From NCBI RefSeq assembly GCF_036884655.1, contig NC_088347.1, positions 18,725,001 through 18,789,000 on the forward strand: 64,000 nucleotides of DNA, in the 5' to 3' direction. This DNA comes from Musa acuminata AAA Group. Taxonomy: Eukaryota > Streptophyta > Magnoliopsida > Zingiberales > Musaceae. Both the position numbers and the translations under genes were made by a program. Of the stretch, positions 22,118 through 31,155 are shown one piece after another (position 1 is the stretch's first letter; each line of letters begins with the position of its first letter). Under the pieces are notes generated by a model. That model searched no databases. It was not told where the DNA came from and saw only the letters and a list, made by a program, of their open reading frames with translations.

Positions 22118-22470
22118 GAGCTCAAGTTCCGAGCTCTGCCAGGCGATGCAACCACCGAGCTCAGTCTTCGAGCTCTGGCAGAGTGGTGCATCAGCCTGAG
22201 CTCAGTCTCGAGCTTTGCCAGGTGATGCATTCACCAAGCTCAGTCTTCGAGCTCTGGCAGAATGGTGCATCAGCTTGAGCTCAGTTTGGAGCTCTGCCAA
22301 GTGATGCAACCACCAAGCTCAGATTTCGAGCTCTGCCAGGTGATGCAACCACCAAGCTCAGTCTTCGAGCTCTGCCAGGTGATGCAACCATCGAGCTCAG
22401 TCTTCGAGCTCTGGCAGAGAGAAGCAATCGGCAGAGCTCAGTCTTCGAGCTCTGCCAGGCGGTGCCACCT
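22118..22470 (+). repeat. About nine tandem 40-bp units, each with paired GAGCTC palindromes
   Basis: Each unit is close to GAGCTCAGTCTTCGAGCTC followed by TGCCAGGTGATGCAACCACC. Two GAGCTC (or AGCTC) palindromes flank a 7-base spacer, so each unit can fold as a hairpin. The array ends about 95 bp before the TATA box. The same array lies at 28447-28799 in the 3' LTR. Confidence 0.85.
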
Positions 22471-22563
22471 CTCCAGTCGAGAGGTGCAACCGCCTGATCC
22501 CAGAATTCTGGGATTTGATCGATTTGATCGTTTTGAGCTCGAATTTTGAATTGGGTTGGGGCC

Positions 22564-22571
22564 TATAAATA
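22564..22571 (+). promoter_or_regulatory. LTR TATA box
   Basis: GGCCTATAAATACCCC is a strong plant TATA context. The equivalent in the 3' LTR is at 28893-28900. It puts the U3/R boundary about 30 bp downstream, so the hairpin array is upstream promoter sequence and the 18-bp array is transcribed leader. Confidence 0.75.
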
Positions 22572-22843
22572 CCCCACCCATTCAGCACTGAAAAGATAAC
22601 AGACCTACACCGAAATCTTGATCTTTTCTGTGATTCTAAGAGCTCAAAAGTGTTGTAAAGCCTTTAAGTCTCCTCCTTCTGTTCTTCAAGTTTTTGATTG
22701 TAAAGTGAGGAGAGAAAGGTCTGTAAAGGTTGTCTCCTAAGCCTGTCAAAAGGAGAGAAATTGTAAGAGGGAAGTTTGGCCTTCGCCCATTGAAGGAAGG
22801 CACCTAGTTGACGTCGGCAACCTCGTCGGTGGAGGGAGCCAAA

Positions 22844-22874
22844 AGTGGAGTAGGTCAAGGCTGACCGAACCACT
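22844..22874 (+). other. Conserved two-stem LTR hairpin
   Basis: Outer stem AGTGG/CCACT and inner stem GGTCA/TGACC enclose the loop AGGC. Equivalent hairpins occur at 29173-29203, 43839-43869 (minus strand), 51625-51656, 56653-56684, 61874-61905 and, with changed stem bases, in copia element G at 62182-62217. It lies about 280 bp after the TATA box, within the transcribed part of the LTR. Confidence 0.7.
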
Positions 22875-23106
22875 CTAAATCTCTGGTTTGCGTTTATTTT
22901 CGAGCACTTTATCATTACTGCAAACCTCCTCCATTGCTACTGCTCTCTGCGCTTTCACGAACAAGTTCTAAGTGCTGTTCTTCCGAATCTGCATTCAGAC
23001 GTAAATCGGCTTTCCTCGCTCAATCATCAGATTTCAGTTCACGTTTACGTCTTGATTTCAACTGCATACTGCCTTCTGCGAGTATACAAACAAGTTTCAA
23101 AGTTTA

Positions 23107-23458
23107 GACATAAATCTGCGTCTAGACGTAAAACTGCGTTTAGACGTAAATCTGCGTTTAGACGTAAATCTGAGTTTAAGACGTAAATCTGAGTTTAGAC
23201 GTAAATCTGCGTTTAGACGTAAAACTGCGTTTAGACGTAAATCTGCGTTTAGACGTAAATCTGCGTTTAGACGTAAATCTGAGTTTAGACGTAAATCTGC
23301 GTTTAGACGTAAATCTGCGTTTAGACGTAAATCTGCGTTTAGACGTAAAACTACGTTTAGACGTAAATCTGAGTTTAGACGTAAACTGCGCTTAGACGCA
23401 AAACTGCGCTTAGACGCAATCTGCGCTTAGACGCAAACTGCACTTAGATACAAACTGA
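23107..23458 (+). repeat. 18-bp minisatellite, about 20 units, in the transcribed part of the LTR
   Basis: The unit is close to GACGTAAATCTGCGTTTA. The first 15 or so units are 18 bp with small variants (CTGAG, AAACTG). The last four drift to 17 bp with GACGCAAACTGCGCTTA. Each unit carries an ACGT core. The 3' LTR copy is at 29436-29787. Confidence 0.92.
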
Positions 23459-23578
23459 GAATTTGCTTTTGCATCATAATAGTTTCTTAACGAACGCAGC
23501 TTTTGGTTTTTAATCGCTGTAAGATTTCCGCTGCACTAATTCACCCCCCCCCCTCTTAGTGCTCTCGATCCTAACAGT

Positions 23579-23590
23579 TGGTATCAGAGC
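23579..23590 (+). other. Primer binding site, tRNA-Met type
   Basis: TGGTATCAGAGC lies two bases after the LTR end. It is the plant copia site matching initiator tRNA-Met. Confidence 0.9.
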
Positions 23591-23626
23591 GGGGTATTTC
23601 TCATTTCGGATTTACACCCGAGAGAA

Positions 23627-24625
23627 ATGACTTTTCAAGAGGGCTGTTCGGTCTTTCGTCCACCGTTCTTTAACGGATTGGACTACACTTATTGGAAAAC
23701 TCGAATGAGAGTTTTCTTAATTTCTCTAAATCTGGATTTATGGAATATCATTGAAAACGGTTTTCAACTTCCCTCCAAACCGATGAACGAATGGTCGGTT
23801 TTGGAGAAGAAGAATTTTTCTTTAAACGCAAAGGCTATGAATGCCTTATTTTGCGCATTGGACAAAAATGAGTTCAATCGGATTTCTACGTGTGAAACGG
23901 CTTTCGATATTTGGCGCACTCTTGAAATCACGCACGAGGGAACTAGTAGAGTCAAAGACTCGAAAGTTAATATTCTACTGCTTGATTTCGAGCTTTTTCA
24001 TATGAAACCAAGCGAAACCGTTGTTGACATGTACACCCGTTTTACGGATGTCGTCAATGGTTTAAAATCACTTGGTAAAAGCTTTTCGGATTTTGAACTC
24101 GTTAACAAAGTTTTGCGCTCACTTTCTAAAACTTGGGATTCAAAAGTAACTGCTATTCAAGAATCGAAAAACTTGAACCATTTTCCACTTGAAGAACTAA
24201 TTGGTTCATTGATCACATATGAAATGACGTGCAATGCACGTGAAGAACTTGAGAACCACCTTCCAAAGAACAGGAAGGATTTGGAACTCTGGACAAATGA
24301 ATGCCACTTGAGCGATGACTCAAGTGATGAGGACAATGATGAACAAACCAACCTTCCAAAGAACAGGAAGGATTTGGGACATAGAACATTTGAAGACCAC
24401 TCGAGCATAAGCTCAAGTGATGGTGAACTTAAAATGAAACGAAAATTAAAAAGCAAAAAGAATGGAACTACTTGCTTTAAACGCAAGAAGAAGAACAAAA
24501 ATTGGGATGAATCGAGCTCCTCCGAAGAAGAGAAAGTCAACAAAAGCAAGGCGGCAAACTACGCCTTAACAGCCTACAATGATGAGGTAATCGAAATCCC
24601 CCTAATTTACTTCGAAATTACATGA
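23627..24625 (+). CDS. Gag of a SIRE/Maximus-type copia element, zinc knuckle lost
   Basis: An intact frame of 332 aa, starting 37 bp after the primer binding site. The N-terminus (FNGLDYTYWKTRMRVFL) and the core with KAMNALFCALDKNEFNRI, FDIWRTLEITHEGTS, MYTRFTDVVNGLKSLGK and LEELIGSLITYEM are the copia Gag (UBN2-like) capsid fold. The tail is acidic and Lys-rich with two near-copies of LPKNRKDL. In autonomous relatives a CX2CX4HX4C knuckle precedes an SSSSEEE stretch. Here the sequence passes from a lone Cys (TTCFKRKKK) straight to NWDESSSSEEE, so the knuckle is missing. The frame ends VIEIPLIYFEIT, an ending shared with the gag of the other gag-only copies. It would form particles in the cytoplasm; RNA binding must rest on the basic patch or a helper Gag. 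Confidence 0.9.
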   Translation: MTFQEGCSVFRPPFFNGLDYTYWKTRMRVFLISLNLDLWNIIENGFQLPSKPMNEWSVLEKKNFSLNAKAMNALFCALDKNEFNRISTCETAFDIWRTLEITHEGTSRVKDSKVNILLLDFELFHMKPSETVVDMYTRFTDVVNGLKSLGKSFSDFELVNKVLRSLSKTWDSKVTAIQESKNLNHFPLEELIGSLITYEMTCNAREELENHLPKNRKDLELWTNECHLSDDSSDEDNDEQTNLPKNRKDLGHRTFEDHSSISSSDGELKMKRKLKSKKNGTTCFKRKKKNKNWDESSSSEEEKVNKSKAANYALTAYNDEVIEIPLIYFEIT

Positions 24626-27396
24626 TGCTTTTGATGATGCACTTTTCTTTTTTAAAATTTTGTTGAAAATTATATTTTTAATAATTTAACAATGAAAATG
24701 TAAAAATATGATCATGCTTGTAATCTCGAAAATGATAATGAAAATTGCATGTCTCATGTTAATGCAAGATAGAAATCTAATGATTTTACACCTAGTGAGA
24801 TTAATCTTATGTGCTTGAGAAGCAAGAATATATATTTTGATCATTTTCATATTGCTTTTCAATGACGATACATGGCTTTTGTCTGGAAGGCTTGATATTT
24901 TTCATTGTCTTTGTTTATTAAATATAATGTATGGTTTTGACATAAGAATAAAGATTTGAGCATGCTATTATAAAGTCAATCATAAATTAAAATTAAAGAA
25001 GTTTTAGGCATTTATAAGAATCATTCAAAATTATCTTCAATGAAACCTTGCTTAATGTTGCAATGAAAATATTAAAGTTATACTTGATGATTTCAGATTT
25101 GACAAATGCTACACTTTAAATATGAATCATTCTTCAATCAGATTAAATGCTTCAATCATTTTTCTAACTCTAGAGTTCTCGATTTTGGTGAAATACAAGT
25201 GATAAATTCATTTATGATATCTTGTAAATCACTTGAATTATGAATGAGTTTTTCTTTTTTATGATGTGTTAAAAGAATCACTTAAAAAGAAAAATGTTTT
25301 TCCCATTTTGTCGAGATTAATGATTTCATGATATTATGTGAATCTCGAAACTAATTTTGATGAAATAGTAATAACGTTATTCATGTTATGAATCTTAAAA
25401 ATGATAATATGCTTCATGTGATAATATGAATACATGAAACACTTATGATATTCTGTGTATTCATAAAATATTTATCTCATCATCCAATAACTCTTCTTGA
25501 TATTCCTTATGAGATGAAATGAAATAATGCATGAAATTCAAATGAGGAGTTAATGATCATGCATAATAAGATGTAATGAATTCTAGATACCATCGTTTGA
25601 ATATCTATGATCATGCTGCCAAAATGATGTATCATGAATGCTTGAATATCATGTTTGATATGCTCATGATGATGATTGATTTTTCGGTATCATGCATAAA
25701 TTTTTTGAAATGTAATGTTAATAAATTTGTGCATTGAAACTATAATGATGCACAAATAAGAATGATTACTTACCTTTGTCATGATTTAGAAATTGATGTA
25801 AAGGGTTTTTCCCTTGTTGACAATGACAAAGGGGGAGATAGCTAGCTTGTACAAGTCAAGAAGATGAAAAAACTTGATTGCTAGCTTGCCTATCTCAAGA
25901 GGCAAAAATGCTAACTTGCACATCTAGCAAAACTTGACAAATTTGCATATATCAAGAAGCAAGAGTTGCTTTCTTGAACATCTCAAAATTTCTAGCTTGC
26001 GGGCCTTAAAATGTACAAACTTTTTGCTAGCTTGTATATGGTAAACCTGCTATCATACTATCATGATGATAAGTATGTCTTATCTTTATGATTGAATTTG
26101 AAAAACAATGGCCAAAATACGTCTTAATGATTGAACGTGTTAAAATTATTTTTCGAACCTTCTTGATTGAATGATTGAATCACTTGACTGGCATAATGAT
26201 TTTACACAATTATATGTTGAAAATTATGTGCTTGAATACAAAACTTCCATGATAACAAGCATGCTTTACCTTCATGATTGTAATTGAATATCTATAGCAA
26301 AACCTTGTCCGAATGGAAGAAAGAGTCAAATTTCATTTTCGGATTCTCTTGAATCTAACATATCAAGTTCACTCTCTTCCAAACTTAACAAGCATATGTC
26401 ATATCAAGTTTAGTTCATATCATTGATTTTTGACATATGTAATTAACTAGCAAATACATCTCTCATACACACATCATGTGAAAAATATTTTTTGAGAAAT
26501 GGATTTGATGAATATGGATGAAAGTGTTTTTACTTGCAAGGATTTATTTCACATACATATCTTGGTCCTTGTAAAAATGAAGCATGATTTAATCTCTCAT
26601 CGATTCTAACTTCACTCGAAGTAAACTCACAAATAGCATGTATCACAAATAGTCTTCCTCCTTCATGCAAAAAGATAATAACAAAAAAGGAAGAAGTTTT
26701 CAAAGCTATCTCCATGTCATGTTTTCCTTGAGATGTTTGTATAATTGATATCCTATCACTCACTGTTGGAAAATGACATGAACCTAGTTATGACATGAAT
26801 AATTACAAGCACTTATGCTTAAAATTTGCTTATATCGTTCTCCGTTTTGTTGATAACAAAGGGTGAGAAATATATGAATTGATGCTATGATTGCCAAACT
26901 TGCATTATGCCATGTTTGCATCATGCGTTAAGATATCAAGAGCTTGTATCGTAATTTTACGCATTGATATCTTACCATGTGATGAAATGCTACAATTGAT
27001 AAACACTTGAAATGTTTGCGTTATGATATCAAAAGCTTACATCGTAATTTTTCATGTTGATATTAGCAAACTTGCATGATGATAAAACTTGATACTATCT
27101 TTTTCATGCAATGAGTTGAATCTATATCACAAACACTTGATTGTGATACTTCTCCTTTTTGTTGATGACAAAGGGGGAGAAGTATGTTGATGAAAGTATG
27201 TTGATGATATGACATGTGATGCATAAAGTTTATGCATACGTTCATGTTGACGTGTTGCAAGTATTCATGATGAATATTGCAATGACTTGAATTCAGTTTG
27301 AATTCAAGGTTCTATCAATATGGCATATTGATAGGGGGAGTTTGTTTAAACTCCGGGAGTTAAGTTTAACTCCGTCATCAAGTGGTTGTCATCATC
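24626..27396 (+). other. AT-rich post-gag tract of the gag-only element
   Basis: No protease, integrase, RT or envelope-like frame is visible. The tract is rich in CATGAT/ATGATT words. It has a patch of degenerate TGCTAGCTTGC...CTCAAGAAGCAAAA repeats at about 25840-26040. PPT-like motifs ACAAAGGGGGAGA occur at about 25824-25840 and 27168-27182, besides the true one at the 3' LTR. The same kind of tract follows gag in elements D, E and F. Confidence 0.75.
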
Positions 27397-27410
27397 AAAA
27401 AGGGGGAGAT
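27397..27410 (+). other. Polypurine tract
   Basis: AAAAAGGGGGAGAT lies immediately before the 3' LTR, the expected plus-strand primer. Confidence 0.88.
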
Positions 27411-29905
27411 TGTTGAATCTCGTATTTTGATGATGAAACTACTTGATATATGCGTTTTGAGTGACGCAGGATGCTTCGATCAGGATGAGACAATTAAAGC
27501 AGGAAAATCAAGTTGTGCCGAAGGAACATGTCAGAAGATTGGACGTCGGGCCGGTGGATCGGTCGGCGTATCGACAGAAGGCTTCGGGTCGTGGACTCGG
27601 GCATCGGGCCAAGAAGAGCGGGTATTGTGCCAAGGATATCGGAGTTGCGGAGTCAACTGGCCGATTGGGCAATAGGCTGCACGAGAGGACGATGCGCCGA
27701 AGAATCGGACGAAGCGTCGAGGGACCAATGACATGTCGGACAACTTGGTTAATTGCTTAGGATTGATTGTCTCGATTGAAGTTTTGTTTTGTTGTGCAGG
27801 ATTAACTACGATGAGAGTAAGACAAGCAGCAGGAGTTGCGCCGGAGTCAAGATCATGATCACGTTGGGAGTTCGAGAGTTCGACGGAAGTTCGGACGGTC
27901 GTCGGAGGTTCAGAGAGAACAGATCCGAGAAGTCCAGAAGCTTGCCAAGCGAAGTTCGTCAGAACTCGCCAAGTGGATCGTCGCAAAGTCCAGGAGTATG
28001 CCGGATGTCCGCAGAAGGATCACCGAAGGTTATCGGTTGATCGACGGAAGTTGGCCGGAAACTCGCCGGAAGAAGCGATTGACGCATCGGAGCAAAGCTG
28101 CAGAAGTTGTCTTAGAGATATTCGTAGTTAGCACGATGATTAAGCATGAAAATGGGAGGTGATCCCATTAGCTTAATCTTGGGGCGATTGGGCCCCTGAA
28201 AAGATTCAAAGTGGGTCGAATGGAGTGAACCATTCGGACCCTGATTGCACCAGGAGGTGCAACCGCCCCAGCCAGGAGGTGCAACCGCCTGGGCTGTGGG
28301 GTTGAGAGGTGCAACCGCCCCAGCCAGGAGGTGCAACCGCCAGGGTTGCAAGGCTAGGAGGTGCAACCGCCCCAGCCAGGAGGTGCAACCGCCAGGGTTG
28401 CAAGGCTGGGAGGTGCAACCGCTCCAGCCAAGAGGTTGCACCGCCAGAGCTCAAGTTCCGAGCTCTGCCAGGCGATGCAACCACCGAGCTCAGTCTTCGA
28501 GCTCTGGCAGAGTGGTGCATCAGCCTGAGCTCAGTCTCGAGCTTTGCCAGGTGATGCATTCACCAAGCTCAGTCTTCGAGCTCTGGCAGAATGGTGCATC
28601 AGCTTGAGCTCAGTTTGGAGCTCTGCCAAGTGATGCAACCACCAAGCTCAGATTTCGAGCTCTGCCAGGTGATGCAACCACCAAGCTCAGTCTTCGAGCT
28701 CTGCCAGGTGATGCAACCATCGAGCTCAGTCTTCGAGCTCTGGCAGAGAGAAGCAATCGGCAGAGCTCAGTCTTCGAGCTCTGCCAGGCGGTGCCACCTC
28801 TCCAGTCGAGAGGTGCAACCGCCTGATCCCAGAATTCTGGGATTTGATCGATTTGATCGTTTTGAGCTCGAATTTTGAATTGGGTTGGGGCCTATAAATA
28901 CCCCACCCATTCAGCACTGAAAAGATAACAGACCTACACCGAAATCTTGATCTTTTCTGTGATTCTAAGAGCTCAAAAGTGTTGTAAAGCCTTTAAGTCT
29001 CCTCCTTCTGTTCTTCAAGTTTTTTATTGTAAAGTGAGGAGAGAAAGGTCTGTAAAGGTTGTCTCCTAAGCCTGTCAAAAGGAGAGAAATTGTAAGAGGG
29101 AAGTTTGGCCTTCGCCCATTGAAGGAAGGCACCTAGTTGACGTCGGCAACCTCGTCGGTGGAGGGAGCCAAAAGTGGAGTAGGTCAAGGCTGACCGAACC
29201 ACTCTAAATCTCTGGTTTGCGTTTATTTTCGAGCACTTTATCATTACTACAAACCTCCTCCATTGCTACTGCTCTCTGCGCTTTCACGAACAAGTTCTAA
29301 GTGCTGTTCTTCCGAATCTGCATTCAGACGTAAATCGGCTTTCCTCGCTCAATCATCAGATTTCAGTTCACGTTTACGTCTTGATTTCAACTGCATACTG
29401 CCTTCTGCGAGTATACAAACAAGTTTCAAAGTTTAGACATAAATCTGCGTCTAGACGTAAAACTGCGTTTAGACGTAAATCTGCGTTTAGACGTAAATCT
29501 GAGTTTAAGACGTAAATCTGAGTTTAGACGTAAATCTGCGTTTAGACGTAAAACTGCGTTTAGACGTAAATCTGCGTTTAGACGTAAATCTGCGTTTAGA
29601 CGTAAATCTGAGTTTAGACGTAAATCTGCGTTTAGACGTAAATCTGCGTTTAGACGTAAATCTGCGTTTAGACGTAAAACTGCGTTTAGACGTAAATCTG
29701 AGTTTAGACGTAAACTGCGCTTAGACGCAAAACTGCGCTTAGACGCAATCTGCGCTTAGACGCAAACTGCACTTAGATACAAACTGAGAATTTGCTTTTG
29801 CATCATAATAGTTTCTTAACGAACGCAGCTTTTGGTTTTTAATCGCTGTAAGATTTCCGCTGCACTAATTCACCCCCCCCCCTCTTAGTGCTCTCGATCC
29901 TAACA
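27411..29905 (+). repeat. 3' LTR (2495 bp) of the 21134-29905 element
   Basis: Nearly identical to the 5' LTR. It is 52 bp longer because one GGTGCAACCGCC-containing unit (about 28339-28400) is present once more. Other differences I can see are single bases, for example at 27961, 28188, 29024, 29249 and in one unit of the 18-bp array. Confidence 0.93.
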
Positions 29906-30129
29906 GAGGCATCATTGTGGAAGCGACCACTAGCAACAGCACCGAGCCACTACTGTCTAGCAAGGCATCGTACGTACACAGTCTCTTTCGTGGTAATGAT
30001 GAGCTTAAGATCTTTTGGTCTTGCCTTAGGTAGATGTGCGTAGATCAGTTCGACGTTAGGCATGTAGTGGTCTCTTGGTTCCTCTTTCTCCTCCTGGGCA
30101 TCTTCATCCCCATTGCCTTATTGAGAAAC
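29906..30129. other. Short host spacer
   Basis: It opens with the right GAGGC target copy. A minus-strand frame of about 55 codons between 29953 and 30117 (containing NVELIYAHLPKARPKDLKL) is bounded by stops. I do not recognise it, and its length is within chance. Confidence 0.5.
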
Positions 30130-31155
30130 CTTGGAGAGTATCACATGCATAGCAAAATAATAAAACAAAAATTAGTTTCCTAAAAGAATCATATCTGATC
30201 TTCGTATGATGATCGGGAGCAAAAAAATTATAAAATCGAAGGCTGCGTAACACGTGTGAGACATTCTCATCTAGGGGAGATCATATATCCCTAATCTACA
30301 AATCTCAATCCGTGGATAAATGAGTTCTCGCAAACTCCTCTCTAGCAGTAATCCACACGATGGATGAAGCGACGACACACCTCCTCTCATAATATGTTCT
30401 TTCCTCGCCTTCGCGCATCACTACGTAGTAGCAAGCACAAGAAGGGGCTGACCCTTCTTGATGTTCTCATGTCCCAAATAGGGCTAATGGCAAGGGAGAA
30501 AATAGAGGGAGGAGAATAGGAGGTGAGTGGCTAAAGAGTTTAGTCTGTGACCCTTTGGCTTCCCTCCTATTTATAGAGAACCCTCTAAACTTAATTCTAG
30601 TGGATCTTACCATATTGGGTATTGGATCTTCATCCAATTACCATAATATATTAGACATTGTATCTCAATCAAATTATCCCTAGCTTAATAAAAATTGGAT
30701 CTCTATCCAAATATCCACTTTAAGCTTTTATTAGGTTTTACCAAATGGATCCAATAAAACATGGGCTTATTAGATATTACATATTCAATCATCTATTTGT
30801 TGCGTCATCCACCATATGTGTATGACCATCTAGGCTCAATACCGAGCTGGCCATGAGTCGCACATATCATAACTCATTTTAATTCAATAAATTATTATCT
30901 TCATAATAATTTACTCAACTCATTGACTATGGACGTACTAGGCTACTACGCCATATTCCCTAGACGGTACAAGGGGGATCTAATCCATTGGTCATATCTA
31001 CCCTCAGTTATCATGTATCTATAGTCCTTCATCCATCTAATATCTTAGAGATTATATATTGGGCATAGTGTTATCAAGCCCATACGAATTCTATCAGAGT
31101 CTCACTCTAATTAGATTCTCCTAGAAAACTCCTCTCTCAATCTGAATCTCACGCT
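30130..31155 (-). repeat. Older copia LTR relic
   Basis: Its text parallels the LTR at 31156-32324 (for example GTATCACATGCATAGC against GATATCACATATGTAGC, and CATACGAATTCTATCAGAGTCTC against CATACGGTTTCTTCTCAAGTCTT) but with many changes. It appears to be a diverged LTR of the same superfamily, cut at its right end by the next LTR starting TGTTGG. Confidence 0.55.

Larger units (their letters stand above)
21134..23576 (+). repeat. 5' LTR (2443 bp) of the 21134-29905 element
   Basis: Begins TGTTGAATCTCG and ends CGATCCTAACA. In order it holds a low-repeat head, a GC-rich part with CGGAAGTTCG-type 12-bp words (about 21600-21790), GGTGCAACCGCC words (21976-22115), a 40-bp hairpin-forming array (22118-22470), a TATA box (22564-22571), a conserved two-stem hairpin (22844-22874), an 18-bp minisatellite (23107-23458) and a 10-C tract near the end. 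Frames inside it are translations of repeats, not genes. Confidence 0.93.
21134..29905 (+). mobile_element. Complete gag-only LTR retrotransposon (SIRE/Maximus-derived copia), very young
   Basis: The structure is LTR 21134-23576, primer binding site, one gag frame, a long AT-rich tract, polypurine tract, LTR 27411-29905. The 5-bp target duplication GAGGC is exact at 21129-21133 and 29906-29910. Between the LTRs (3.8 kb) there is no protease, integrase or RT. I count about five substitutions and one 52-bp copy-number change between the LTRs, so the insertion is recent (roughly 0.1 My or less at 1.3e-8 per site per year). It fits the class called TR-GAG: elements that encode Gag only and depend on a relative for Pol. 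Confidence 0.93.

Noticed and set aside
23107..23458. CRISPR-like appearance of evenly spaced repeats
   Set aside because: Units are contiguous with no unique spacers, in a plant LTR; this is a minisatellite.
26530..26763. Minus-strand 77-codon frame in a post-gag tract as an envelope or antisense gene
   Set aside because: Not conserved in the sister copies and without signal or membrane features.
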